Part shown: positions 18,241 to 26,905 of the stretch, piece after piece | How positions within the stretch are numbered: position 1 is the first letter of the stretch | How the letters are laid out: the number at the start of each line of letters is the position of its first letter | NCBI RefSeq assembly: GCF_014637725.1 | Contig: NZ_BMFC01000005.1 | Span: 1 to 64,000 of the forward strand | From: Marivita lacus | Lineage (GTDB): Bacteria; Pseudomonadota; Alphaproteobacteria; Rhodobacterales; Rhodobacteraceae | Direction: 5' to 3' | DNA: 64,000 bases | Program-made: the position numbers and the translations under genes | The notes under the pieces: model-generated | What the model saw: only the letters and a program-made list of their open reading frames with translations | The model's database searches: none | What the model was told of the DNA's origin: nothing

Positions 18241-18528
18241 ATGGCGAAACCAATGACCAAGACCCAGCTTGTGGCCGCTCTGGCCGAAGAAATGGGCAGC
18301 GACAAGAAAACCGCCGGAGCAGCGCTGGACGCAGTGACCAACATCATCACCAAGGAAGTGTCCGAAGGTGGCGCAGTGACCCTGCCGGGCGTCGGCAAGA
18401 TCTATTGCCGCGAGCGCCCCGAGCGCATGGTGCGCAACCCGGCCACCGGCGAGCAGTTCAAGAAGGAAGCCGACAAGGTGGTCAAGATGACCATTGCGAA
18501 GGCCCTCAAGGACAGCGTCAACGGCTGA
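18241..18528 (+). CDS. HU family DNA-binding protein
   Basis: A 95-residue nucleoid-associated protein. It has the HU/IHF pattern: MTKTQLVAALAEEMGSDKKT, a helix pair, LPGVGKIYCRERPERMVRNP in the DNA-binding arm with the RNPATGEQ tip, and a C-terminal VKMTIAKALKD helix. The arm deviates from classical HU (LPGVGKIY replaces GFGTF), as in some alphaproteobacterial paralogues. TAAGGAGA precedes the ATG. The gene is single, with its own 185-bp upstream region and a strong terminator. Confidence 0.93.
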   Translation: MAKPMTKTQLVAALAEEMGSDKKTAGAALDAVTNIITKEVSEGGAVTLPGVGKIYCRERPERMVRNPATGEQFKKEADKVVKMTIAKALKDSVNG

Positions 18529-18550
18529 TCTAGACCCCTCGACTTACCTG

Positions 18551-18576
18551 AAAGGCCGCTCGATCGAGCGGCCTTT
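18551..18576. terminator. Bidirectional intrinsic terminator between HU and mnhG
   Basis: A 26-base perfect palindrome (AAAGGCCGCTCGA and its complement) ends in a T-run on both strands. It lies 22 bp after the HU stop and 5 bp before the mnhG stop, so it can end both convergent transcripts. Confidence 0.92.
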
Positions 18577-18581
18577 TGCGT

Positions 18582-18950
18582 TCAGGACTTGTTGCTGACC
18601 TGCGGAACGTCGTGTTCCTCCATCAGCTTTTGTTCCACCTCGTTTTGCGGCACGTCTTCGTGTTTCCACAAGGGCACGCCCGTGGATACGACCGACCGGC
18701 CCATCATGTGTGCGCCGATGGGTGCCGTCAGCAGGATGAACAGCATGATCGCCACCGCCCGGATGACGATGTCAGGGCTGGCAAAGACCACGGCACATCC
18801 GGCAAGGATGAGGCCGGTCGACAGGGTGCCGATCTTGGTCGAGGCGTGCATCCGGATCAGCACGTCTGGCATTCTGAGAAGGCCCAATCCCCCGATCACG
18901 GCGAACACACCGCCCAGGATGATCAGCCCGCCTGCAATGATCTCACTCAT
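18582..18950 (-). CDS. mnhG: Multisubunit Na+/H+ antiporter subunit G
   Basis: MnhG/MrpG is a small membrane subunit of the Mrp-type antiporter. This 122-residue protein has three hydrophobic helices with the family motifs GLLRMPDVLIRMHASTK and TAPIGAHMMGR, then a charged tail. I start it at the ATG 18950 (MSEIIAGG), which overlaps the mnhF end by 8 bp; the open frame upstream is a shadow of mnhF. It is the last gene of the operon. Confidence 0.93.
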   Translation of the reverse strand: MSEIIAGGLIILGGVFAVIGGLGLLRMPDVLIRMHASTKIGTLSTGLILAGCAVVFASPDIVIRAVAIMLFILLTAPIGAHMMGRSVVSTGVPLWKHEDVPQNEVEQKLMEEHDVPQVSNKS

Positions 18951-19245
18951 CACGGCTCTCCTTTCTGTTGCGCACGGTGCTGCGTTCGGCAAAGCGCGCC
19001 AGCGCGACGGTGGCCAGAAAGCCGACCAGGGCCAGCACCAGCCCCACGTCAAGAAACGCCGGCGTTGCGTAGCGGACAGCAGCCAACCCACAGAAGGCCA
19101 CGATGGCGACCGTCATGAAATCGAGCGCGACAACCCTGTCCTGAAGGCTTGGTCCTTTGACCAGCCGCACAAAGGCCAGAACGACCGATCCGACGACACA
19201 CAGAAAGCCGATCTCGAGGCTGAGTCCCAGAAATCCGTCCATCAT
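18943..19245 (-). CDS. mnhF: Multisubunit Na+/H+ antiporter subunit F
   Basis: A 100-residue protein with three membrane helices. The central LVKGPSLQDRVVALDFM motif is the signature of MnhF/MrpF, followed by a third helix and a basic tail. It overlaps mnhE by 4 bp and mnhG by 8 bp, consistent with coordinated translation of the complex. Confidence 0.93.
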   Translation of the reverse strand: MMDGFLGLSLEIGFLCVVGSVVLAFVRLVKGPSLQDRVVALDFMTVAIVAFCGLAAVRYATPAFLDVGLVLALVGFLATVALARFAERSTVRNRKESRDE

Positions 19246-19721
19246 GAACCCTCCACGGCGTCGATCACCCAGCGCTCCATCCCGTCCTTCAGGCTCTTGC
19301 GCAGGGCGTCGGGATCATCGGCAAACATCGCATGCACCAGCAGAGTCTTGCGATCCTCGCTCACGTCGATGCTGAGCGTGCCCGGCGTCAGCGAAATGAG
19401 GTTGGTCACCAGCAGGATGCCCGTGTCCGTCTTCACATCAAGCGGTACCTCGATGAGCGCAGGACGCGCGCGGTGGCGCGGTGTCAGGATGTCGAAGGCA
19501 ACCTCGAGGCTGGAGACGATCAGCTCGTAGTGGAACATGATGATCAGCTTGATCCACGCCGTCACCCGCCGGAAATAGCTGCTGGTGCCGATCAACGGCT
19601 GAATGAGCCACAGCGCGCCATAGCCGATGACAAAGCCCGAGATGAGGCCTGTCAAGGAGACGCTGCCGGTGAAGCCGACCCAGGCGACGGCGAGAATGAT
19701 GTTCAATCCGAACGCGTTCAT
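19242..19721 (-). CDS. mnhE: Multisubunit Na+/H+ antiporter subunit E
   Basis: MnhE is a 159-residue subunit with two N-terminal membrane helices and a cytoplasmic domain. Characteristic elements are AWVGFTGSVSLTGLISGFVIG at the start, RPALIEVPLDVKTDTGILLVT, and NLISLTPGTLSIDVSEDRK, which are conserved in MrpE. It overlaps mnhD and mnhF by 4 bp each. Confidence 0.93.
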   Translation of the reverse strand: MNAFGLNIILAVAWVGFTGSVSLTGLISGFVIGYGALWLIQPLIGTSSYFRRVTAWIKLIIMFHYELIVSSLEVAFDILTPRHRARPALIEVPLDVKTDTGILLVTNLISLTPGTLSIDVSEDRKTLLVHAMFADDPDALRKSLKDGMERWVIDAVEGS

Positions 19722-21214
19722 GGCTGATCCCCCAGCACGGCGGCGATATAGGCGGACGGATCAAGAAGCTGTTCCGCAGACGCACGGGCGAATTCCACGA
19801 AGGGGTCGGGCATCACGCCGATGAAGACGGTCAACGCGGCCAGACCCGCAATCGGCACCAGCATCGCGGCGCGGTCGCGGCTGGACAGGGTCGACAGCGT
19901 CGGCTCCACCCCGTCAGGGTGAGGTTCCCAGAACGCCTGCGCCCATATCTTGGTCATGGAGTAGATCGTCAGAAGACCAACCGCGAGCGCGATCCCGGCG
20001 ATGATCCATCCCTGATCGTCCAGCGCCGCCTTGACCAGCAGGAATTTGGCCCAGAACCCCGACAGCGGTGGGAACCCGGCCAGCGAGAAGGCGGGAACGA
20101 GGAACAGGATCGCCAGAAACGGCGCGGATTTGTACAGCCCGCCGATACGCGCCAGTTCGGTGCTTCCCGCGATCCGTTGCGCGACGCCCGCGATCAGGAA
20201 CAGGTTCGCCTTAACGATGATATGGTGCACGAGATAGAACACGGCGCCAAGGATGGCGAGCGGGGTCAGAAGTGCAAGACCCAGGATCATGTAGCCGATC
20301 TGGCTGACGATGTGGAACGACAGGATCTTGCGCATGTCGGTCTGTGCCGCGGCCCCCAGAACGCCGACCACCATGGTCAGCCCCGCAACCCACAGAAGGA
20401 TCGTATGGGTGAACGCGGTGTCGTGGTCGAAGATCAGCGTGAAGGTCCGCAACAGCGCGTAGACCCCGACCTTGGTCAGCAACCCGGCAAAGACCGCAGA
20501 GACCGCGAAGGCGGGAGTGTGATACGAGGCCGGCAGCCAGAAGAACAGCGGGAACACCGCCGCCTTGACCCCGAAGGCAATCATGAAGAGCACCGCAATG
20601 ACCGTCAGCAACCGCTGGTCCGCAGTGTCCACGGCGCTGGCGAGATCGGCCATGTTGAGCGTGCCGGTCATGCCGTACAGCAGCCCGATCCCGGTCAGAA
20701 ACATGATCGTCGACACAAGGTTCAACGCCACGTATTTCACGCCGCCGTCGATCTGCTCGGGGCGTCCGCCCAGAACCAGCAGGCCGAAGGACGCGATCAG
20801 CATGACTTCGAACCACACATAGAGGTTGAACAGGTCGCCTGTGATGAACGCACCGACCACACCCGCGATCAGCATGTTGAAGAGCGCGTGATAGCCCAGC
20901 CGCTCCATCCCCTCATCCACATCCGCGATGGCGTAGATCGACACGGCGACAGCGACGATTGCGGTGATCAGCACCATGACTGCAGACAGCAGGTCCGCGA
21001 CCAGCGTGATGCCGAAGGGCGCGGGCCACTGGCCCATCTGCCCGGCGATCACACCCTCGCGCAGAACCGCGTTCATCAGGACGATGGAGGCCACCAGCAG
21101 AACGGTTGACCCGCCCACGGACACCCAGCGCCCCAGTGGGCTTTGCCGCGTCAGGAAGGCAAAGACGGCCGTCAGGAACGGGATGACGACAGGAAGTGCA
21201 AGGAGCCAGCTCAC
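19718..21214 (-). CDS. mnhD: Multisubunit Na+/H+ antiporter subunit D
   Basis: At 498 residues this is a proton-channel subunit related to NuoN/NuoL of complex I. It has about 14 membrane helices. The key charged residues are present: a glutamate in LYVWFEVMLIASFGLLVL near 139 and a lysine in GVKAAVFPLFFWLPASYHTP near 221. SFHIVSQIGYMILGLAL follows near 300. It overlaps mnhC and mnhE by 4 bp each. Confidence 0.94.
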   Translation of the reverse strand: MSWLLALPVVIPFLTAVFAFLTRQSPLGRWVSVGGSTVLLVASIVLMNAVLREGVIAGQMGQWPAPFGITLVADLLSAVMVLITAIVAVAVSIYAIADVDEGMERLGYHALFNMLIAGVVGAFITGDLFNLYVWFEVMLIASFGLLVLGGRPEQIDGGVKYVALNLVSTIMFLTGIGLLYGMTGTLNMADLASAVDTADQRLLTVIAVLFMIAFGVKAAVFPLFFWLPASYHTPAFAVSAVFAGLLTKVGVYALLRTFTLIFDHDTAFTHTILLWVAGLTMVVGVLGAAAQTDMRKILSFHIVSQIGYMILGLALLTPLAILGAVFYLVHHIIVKANLFLIAGVAQRIAGSTELARIGGLYKSAPFLAILFLVPAFSLAGFPPLSGFWAKFLLVKAALDDQGWIIAGIALAVGLLTIYSMTKIWAQAFWEPHPDGVEPTLSTLSSRDRAAMLVPIAGLAALTVFIGVMPDPFVEFARASAEQLLDPSAYIAAVLGDQP

Positions 21215-21573
21215 TTATGCGCCTCTTCAGGTTCGGCCAGGCGCATGTCGTCCGGCGTCAGGGAATTCAGGCTGGTCCAGGCACGAAACACCAGCACGAT
21301 GGCAAAGGCGAAAAGGCCAAAGCCGATCACGATGGCGGTCAGCACCAGCGCCTGCGGAAGCGCGTTGGCGATGTCTCCCAACGGAGCATCCGCACCTTCG
21401 GGGATCAGCGGCGGCGCGCCATCGGTCAGGCGACCGGCGACAAAGATCGTCAGGTTGGCCGCGTTCGAGATCAGGACCAGCCCGAAGATGAACCGCAACA
21501 GGTGGTTGGACAGCATCAGGTAGACCGACGATGCGACCAGAACGCCGATGGTGATGGCAAAGAGGAACTCCAT
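21211..21573 (-). CDS. mnhC: Multisubunit Na+/H+ antiporter subunit C
   Basis: A 120-residue NuoK-like protein with three membrane helices (FLFAITIGVLVASSVYLML, then an IFGLVLISNAANLTIFV segment, then LPQALVLTAIVIGFGLFAFA). It starts at ATG 21573, in a TGATG overlap with mnhB, and ends with a 4-bp overlap with mnhD. The longer upstream frame is a shadow of mnhB. Confidence 0.93.
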   Translation of the reverse strand: MEFLFAITIGVLVASSVYLMLSNHLLRFIFGLVLISNAANLTIFVAGRLTDGAPPLIPEGADAPLGDIANALPQALVLTAIVIGFGLFAFAIVLVFRAWTSLNSLTPDDMRLAEPEEAHK

Positions 21574-21992
21574 CAGATTTCCTCCTCCATCGCGAAGACA
21601 AGGGTGAGGATGGACCCGAACACCACGAGATAGACACCGATGTCGAAAACCAGCACCGAAGACAGGGGTAGGCCCTTGTCGTCCTCGGTGGCCCCGATGA
21701 ACAGCCATTGACCGGTGAAGAGCGCGTCACCGAACAGGGCGGCGAAAAGCCCCGCGGCAAGTGCGATGCCCAGCCCCCAGATCGCGATGGTCTGCGGCAG
21801 GACACGCAGGGCCGCGCGGGCATCCTGGGTGCCGCAGGCGATGGCATAAAGGACAAACCCCGTCGCCCCGGTCAGCCCGCCGATAAAGCCGCCACCCGGT
21901 TCGTTGTGACCGCGCAGCGTCATGTAGATCGAGAACACAAGCAGAAGCCCGGCAAGATAGCGCGTGCCGGCCCGCAGGATGATCGAGTTCAT
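21573..21992 (-). CDS. mnhB: Multisubunit Na+/H+ antiporter subunit B
   Basis: A 139-residue protein with four membrane helices. SIYMTLRGHNEPGGGFIGGL and DIGVYLVVFGSILTLV are the MnhB signature stretches. In many proteobacteria this domain is fused to subunit A; here it is separate and overlaps mnhA by 4 bp. Confidence 0.93.
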   Translation of the reverse strand: MNSIILRAGTRYLAGLLLVFSIYMTLRGHNEPGGGFIGGLTGATGFVLYAIACGTQDARAALRVLPQTIAIWGLGIALAAGLFAALFGDALFTGQWLFIGATEDDKGLPLSSVLVFDIGVYLVVFGSILTLVFAMEEEI

Positions 21993-24247
21993 GACTGGCC
22001 CCCTTTGCGTGTCGTCCGCAGCAGCGCATAGGCGGACAGGGCCGCGATGACGACGACGGCGATCTCTCCGAACGTATCCAACGCGCGGAAATCCACGAGG
22101 ATCACGTTGACGATGTTGCGCCCGTAGGCCTCGGGCCAGCTTGTCGCCTCGAAATAGTCGGTCAGGCGCAGCTCAAGCGGGCTGGAGACCACAGCGATCA
22201 GGGTCAGCGACACCGCGACACCCATGGCGACCGACAAAGCCGCGTGGCCCAGCCGGAACTCCGCCTTGGGCAGCGACGGCAGGCGCAGCATGACGACCGA
22301 CACCAGAACGACGATCAGCGTCTCGACCAAAAGCTGCGTGATTGCCACGTCGGGCGCGCTGAACACGATGAAGATCAGCGCGATGCCGATGCCGACCACG
22401 CCAAGCGCTGCGATCCCGGCAATCCGTGAATTGGTGAACAGCGCAAGGATCGCCCCCGAGATGGTCAGAAGCGCGATGGACGCGTGTTTCCATTCCACAT
22501 CCGACAGGTCCACATCGATGAAAGGCATGCCTGTATAGACCAGCGTCAGCAGGATCCCCGCCGCAATCGTGAGGAAGGTGGCGAAGAGGTAGCTGGAGAG
22601 TTTGCCGTTTTGCACAAACGCGGTTTGCAGTTTTGCAAAGTTCTTGAACCCGTCAAGAAAGCCGTCCCAGCCATTGTCGAGGTTCGGCAGCGCCGCAAAG
22701 ACCCGCGCCAGCAGAGCGCGCAACTGGACATGGCGCGCATAGATCAGCAGGCCCAGAACGAAGGTCGCGATGCTGAGGATCAGCGGGATGTTGAACCCGG
22801 CCCAGAGCTTGAGCTCTTTGGCCTCTTCCACCTCGCCGGTGAGGGAAATCACCGTCGGATTGATCAGCGTCGTCTGCAAAAGGTCGGGATAGATGCCGAA
22901 GAGCGCGCCAAGGCTGGCAAGGATGATCGGACCGGCCCACATCTGCCAGGGAGCCTCGCGCGGGGACTGTCCCGAAGGCACCGTTCCGCGCCAGAACGGG
23001 CGGAAGGCAACGACGCCCGCAACAGCCAGCATCAGGGAATTCGACAGTAGTGCCGCGCCTGCAACGAGGACCGGCTCGGACGCGACGGCAAGGGCGCCGG
23101 CGTATTTCAGTTCTTTGCCGATGAAGCCAAGGAAAGGCGGAAACCCTGCCATGGACAGGGCGGCAAGGGCGGCGGCAACTGCGGTTATCGGCATGAGCCG
23201 ACCCAGTCCAGCCAGCTGATCTGTTTCGCGGGTGCCGGTGGACAGGTCGATGCAGCCGACCACAAGGAACAACGACGCCTTGTAGAGCGAATGCACGACG
23301 AGGAAGGTTGCAAAGGCAGTCATCGCGTAGCCAGACTCCTGCCCGAGAAACAGCGTCAGCGTTCCCAGCGCCATCAGCGTGGTATACGCCAGCGCCTGCT
23401 TGAGGTCGGTCTGCCGCAGCGCCAGAAGGCTCGCAAAGATTGCCGTGACCGCGCCGAAGATCGTCAGCGTCCAGAGCCAGACATCGGTGCCCGACATCGC
23501 CGGGTGCATCCGGGCCATGACGTAGATGCCCGCCTTGACCATCGTGGCAGAGTGCAGGAACGCGCTGACCGGGGTGGGGGCTGCCATGGCGTTCGGAAGC
23601 CAGAAATGGAACGGAGCCTGCGCCGATTTGGTGAACGTGCCCGCCAGCAACAGGATCAGGATCGGCAGGTACATCGCGTGTTCCTTGAGCGCGTCACCCT
23701 GTGCGATGATGCCCGAGATGCTGGTTGTGCCCGAAACGGCCGCGAGCAGGATCAGGCCTGCCAGAAACGCGAGGCCACCTGCGCCGGTGACGAACAGCGC
23801 CTGCAACGCGTTGCGGCGGCTTTTCTTGGACTCGTGCGAGAACCCGATCAGCATGTACGACGTGATCGTCGTCAGCTCCCAGAACACGAAGAGCAGGATC
23901 AGGTCATCCGCCAGCACAAGGCCTAGCATCGACACCATGAAGGCGGTCAGGAACAGCGCGAACCGCGCATATTGCGGATGCCCGGCGAGGTAGGTGTTGG
24001 AATAAAGCAACACCAACGTGCCGATGCCCGAGATCAGCAGCGAAAACGTCAGACTGAGCCCGTCCACGAGAAAGGCGAACTCGATCCCCAATGACGGAAC
24101 CCACGGGATCGACACCCGGATGATGTCGGTGGCCGCGATGGTGGGGACCATCGACACGAAATAGGCGAACAGGGCTGCCGCGAACAGGATCGGGACCGTC
24201 CCGGTCAGGCCGTTGCCGCGCGTCTCGGTGGGAAATCCGCCTGCCAT
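21989..24247 (-). CDS. mnhA: Multisubunit Na+/H+ antiporter subunit A
   Basis: The largest subunit (752 aa) is homologous to NuoL. It has about 20 membrane helices, with FVFWELTTITSYMLIGFSH near residue 125 carrying the functional Glu and APFHFWLPNAMAAPTPVSAF near 220. A C-terminal region (from about 590) resembles the MbhD/MbhE-like part seen in MrpA. I start it at the ATG 24247, which shares one base with the stop of the upstream usp gene; the longer frame is a shadow. It opens the antiporter block, which pumps Na+ out against H+ for pH and salt tolerance. Confidence 0.94.
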   Translation of the reverse strand: MAGGFPTETRGNGLTGTVPILFAAALFAYFVSMVPTIAATDIIRVSIPWVPSLGIEFAFLVDGLSLTFSLLISGIGTLVLLYSNTYLAGHPQYARFALFLTAFMVSMLGLVLADDLILLFVFWELTTITSYMLIGFSHESKKSRRNALQALFVTGAGGLAFLAGLILLAAVSGTTSISGIIAQGDALKEHAMYLPILILLLAGTFTKSAQAPFHFWLPNAMAAPTPVSAFLHSATMVKAGIYVMARMHPAMSGTDVWLWTLTIFGAVTAIFASLLALRQTDLKQALAYTTLMALGTLTLFLGQESGYAMTAFATFLVVHSLYKASLFLVVGCIDLSTGTRETDQLAGLGRLMPITAVAAALAALSMAGFPPFLGFIGKELKYAGALAVASEPVLVAGAALLSNSLMLAVAGVVAFRPFWRGTVPSGQSPREAPWQMWAGPIILASLGALFGIYPDLLQTTLINPTVISLTGEVEEAKELKLWAGFNIPLILSIATFVLGLLIYARHVQLRALLARVFAALPNLDNGWDGFLDGFKNFAKLQTAFVQNGKLSSYLFATFLTIAAGILLTLVYTGMPFIDVDLSDVEWKHASIALLTISGAILALFTNSRIAGIAALGVVGIGIALIFIVFSAPDVAITQLLVETLIVVLVSVVMLRLPSLPKAEFRLGHAALSVAMGVAVSLTLIAVVSSPLELRLTDYFEATSWPEAYGRNIVNVILVDFRALDTFGEIAVVVIAALSAYALLRTTRKGGQS

Positions 24248-25218
24248 CAGTTGATACCTCCTGCGGGTGCAGCGCCGATCGGGGTCACGAAGCCGGGCGC
24301 TTTCGCGGTCAGGACCGAGCAACTGACATGGTTGAGAATGGTCTCGGCGGTATCGCCTATGAACAGGCCTGCGACACCCGTGCGGGTCAGCGTTCCCATG
24401 ATCAGGGTGTCGATCCCCTCGGCCATGACGTGTTCAGGGATGACATCACCCGGAACACCCTTGATGTGAAGAACCCGCATGATGTCGTCGAACTCCGAAA
24501 AACCGGACACGAGGTCCTGCAACCGTGACTTGCTGTCGTTTTGTGCCTTGGCGACAAGACGGTCGATATCCGCCTCGGGGATGTTCGCCAGACCGTGCCG
24601 CAAGGTGGCCTCTTCCTGAAGCCGCCAGACATGCATCACATCCAGCTTTGCCCCATCATTACGTGCCAGCGATGTGGCGAGTTCCATGATCGTGCGATTG
24701 AGGCTGTTGCGGCTGGGATCGTTCGCATCTGGATCAACGGCGACCAGAATCCGCTGTGATCTGGGTTCGGCCGCTGAATTCAGCACCCAGATCGGACAGG
24801 GACATTTCCGCAACAGGTGCATATCGGCACCGGGAAAGAACCGGCGCCCGGCAGTGCGATGGGCGCCCTTGATCACGATGTCATGGCCACCCTGCAACAC
24901 CTGGCGGATGATCTCGATGAAGGGTGTGCCGACAAGCAGCTTGGTTTCGACCGGGATGCCCCTGTCGCGGAGCGGCTGCGCGCGGTCGTTCAGCTTTGCG
25001 CGGTGCACGGCGATCACCGTTTCGCCGATCTCTTCGCTGCCAAGTCCGGGGATCATGGAAAACAGGCTCGACACGTCCTGCGCGCCTCCGCTGTCGATGG
25101 TGGTCACCATCGTGACGCGCGCTCTGTTGGCGCTGGCAAGCCAGATCACGCGCTCAAGCGCCAGTTCGAATGCGCTTTGCTCGTCGCATACGAAAAGAAT
25201 GTTCCCGAACCGTTGCAC
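24247..25218 (-). CDS. Tandem-domain universal stress protein (UspE-like), first gene of the mnh operon
   Basis: The 323-residue protein contains two Usp domains. The first begins FGNILFVCDEQSAFELALERV and the second begins RILVAVDPDANDP near 157. The second ends with MGTLTRTGVAGLFIGDTAETIL, a nucleotide-binding loop close to the G-x2-G-x9-G(S/T) pattern but not perfect. It shares one base with mnhA, so it is the leading gene of the antiporter transcript. It diverges from the OxyR-like gene, 104 bp away. Confidence 0.88.
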   Translation of the reverse strand: MQRFGNILFVCDEQSAFELALERVIWLASANRARVTMVTTIDSGGAQDVSSLFSMIPGLGSEEIGETVIAVHRAKLNDRAQPLRDRGIPVETKLLVGTPFIEIIRQVLQGGHDIVIKGAHRTAGRRFFPGADMHLLRKCPCPIWVLNSAAEPRSQRILVAVDPDANDPSRNSLNRTIMELATSLARNDGAKLDVMHVWRLQEEATLRHGLANIPEADIDRLVAKAQNDSKSRLQDLVSGFSEFDDIMRVLHIKGVPGDVIPEHVMAEGIDTLIMGTLTRTGVAGLFIGDTAETILNHVSCSVLTAKAPGFVTPIGAAPAGGIN

Positions 25219-25292
25219 GCGACATGCTCCTCCGCCTTCGGCCTAAGATAAGGTGGAACCTCCATTGACCAAATCGAAAATAATCGCAAACT

Positions 25293-25311
25293 TGATAGAA
25301 GTGATCTATCA
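25293..25311. promoter_or_regulatory. LysR/OxyR-type operator ATAG-N7-CTAT
   Basis: The interrupted palindrome TGATAG-N7-CTATCA (25293-25311) contains ATAG-N7-CTAT (25295-25309), the half-site core described for OxyR. It lies 11 bp before the GTG start of the OxyR-like gene and 74 bp before the divergent usp start. Only one full copy is visible, whereas E. coli OxyR sites have two in tandem. Confidence 0.65.
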
Positions 25312-25322
25312 GAGGCGGTCGA

Positions 25323-26255
25323 GTGCCAAGCCTGCAACAACTTCGATACCTTGTCGCCGTCGCGGATCAGTTGCATTTCCGGCGTGCGGCAGAGCTGTGC
25401 AACGTGACGCAACCAACCCTCAGTGCGCAGATCAAGGAACTGGAACTGCGGCTGGGCACCAGCCTTGTCGAGCGTGGTCGCTCCAAGGTGATGATGACCC
25501 CGACGGGCAAGGAGATCGCAGAGCGCGGGCGGCGCATTCTGCGCGAGGTTGCCGAAATTCACACCATCGCCAAGGCGGGGCAAAGCGTGCTGAGTTCGGT
25601 CATCCGGATCGGGGTGGTGCAGACGGTGGGGTCATATTTCCTGCCACTCGTGATCCCCGATCTGCACCGGCAATATCCCAAGCTGGGTCTTTATATTCGC
25701 GAGGCGTTGCCGGACCTGTTGCTGCGCAGCCTCGAAGAGGGTGCGTTGGACCTGCTGTTCTTTCCCTTGCCGGTCAACCGCGTCGAGCTGGAGTCGCAGT
25801 CGCTGTTTCGTGAGCCCATTCACGTGGTGATGCCCGCCGATCATCGGCTTGCGTCAGAGCCCGAAATCGACCCGGTGATGCTGCGGGGCGAGACCATTCT
25901 GTCGCTGGAGCCGGGGCACAGGCTGCACGAACTGGTGCGCAAGATCTCCGAGGATTACGGGGTGGAACTGTCGCATGATTACGAAGGCACCAGCCTTGAT
26001 ACGCTGCGACAGATGGTGGCCACGGGGATGGGCCTGTCGCTGATGCCCGCGCTTTACGTGAAATCCGAGGTGGCGCATCAGGACATCGTCGTGGCGCGCC
26101 CGTTTCGTGGAACGGCACCATCGCGCACCATCGGGATGGTCTGGCGCAAAGGCACTTCCCGCGAAGCGGAGTTCCGGCTGTTGTCGACGCTGATCTGCGG
26201 ATCCCTGAGCGCACGCGCGACGGAGATCACCGTGCTGGGGGATGTGTCACGCTAG
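25323..26255 (+). CDS. OxyR-like LysR-family regulator lacking the redox cysteines
   Basis: At 310 residues this is a full LysR regulator. The helix-turn-helix (HFRRAAELCNVTQPTLSAQI, about 18-37) is very close to that of OxyR. The effector domain also follows OxyR: IGVVQTVGSYFLPLVIPDLH near 97 and TSLDTLRQMVATGMGLSLMP near 223. At the positions of OxyR Cys199 and Cys208 this protein has Arg200 and Ser209 (LEPGHRLHELVRKIS). It therefore cannot form the peroxide-sensing disulfide. It starts with GTG and diverges from the usp-mnh operon, its likely target with itself. The signal is unknown. Confidence 0.88.
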   Translation: MPSLQQLRYLVAVADQLHFRRAAELCNVTQPTLSAQIKELELRLGTSLVERGRSKVMMTPTGKEIAERGRRILREVAEIHTIAKAGQSVLSSVIRIGVVQTVGSYFLPLVIPDLHRQYPKLGLYIREALPDLLLRSLEEGALDLLFFPLPVNRVELESQSLFREPIHVVMPADHRLASEPEIDPVMLRGETILSLEPGHRLHELVRKISEDYGVELSHDYEGTSLDTLRQMVATGMGLSLMPALYVKSEVAHQDIVVARPFRGTAPSRTIGMVWRKGTSREAEFRLLSTLICGSLSARATEITVLGDVSR

Positions 26256-26339
26256 ATGTGGCGCGCAGCCCGACGTGACCAAGGCACCGGGTGAGTGGAC
26301 CGTACCGGTCCAACTGCAATTTGCGAATTCCGGGAATTT

Positions 26340-26415
<76 letters not shown>

Positions 26416-26483
26416 GTTAGTGCGCGTTCAATTACGCAAAGCCGGGGGCGGGATCAAGCGTGATTCCGCCCCTTTCGTAGAAA

Positions 26484-26801
26484 TTAATCTTCGTCGTCGC
26501 CTGCAACGTCCGCGATGTCGTCCAGTGAGACGTTGTCGTCGTCATCGTCTTCCAGAACGTCATCGTCTTCGAGATCGACATCGACATCATCATCTTCCAG
26601 AACATCCGCTTCGTCCGAATCGTCAACCTTGGCCTTGCTCTGGCGGTCTTCGGCGTCTGCCGCGATCATGCGGGTCTTGCCTGTTTCAATCACGACCACT
26701 TCGCCGGTATACGGGCTGATGATCGGATTGGCGTTCAGGTCATAAAAGCGCTTGCCGGTGGTCGGGCAAACGCGTTTGACGCCCCATTCTTCCTTGGACA
26801 T
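26484..26801 (-). CDS. TIGR02300 family protein with acidic tail
   Basis: The first 50 residues carry the family signature: KRVCPTTGKRFYDLNANPI, followed by ISPYTGEVV. From about residue 60 the protein is nearly all Asp and Glu (DDD and EDDD repeats), so it is very acidic. The function of the family, found widely in alphaproteobacteria, is unknown; the single CPTTG-type cysteine does not by itself make a zinc site. Length 105. It is 68 bp upstream of tRNA-Ala on the same strand and may share a transcript with it. Confidence 0.9.
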   Translation of the reverse strand: MSKEEWGVKRVCPTTGKRFYDLNANPIISPYTGEVVVIETGKTRMIAADAEDRQSKAKVDDSDEADVLEDDDVDVDLEDDDVLEDDDDDNVSLDDIADVAGDDED

Positions 26802-26905
26802 GGGTCATCCCCTTTATTGCGTGGTCATATCGACAATCTGCGCCAACTGCCATAACACCGACCTCGTGTCAAAGGCTTTAGGGCGCAGATCTCAACGAGC
26901 GGCAT

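Noticed and set aside
26484-26650. GAC/GAT-rich repeats in the TIGR02300 gene as a simple-sequence or CRISPR-like repeat
   Set aside because: They are codons for a run of Asp and Glu in a known acidic tail, with no regular repeat-spacer pattern.
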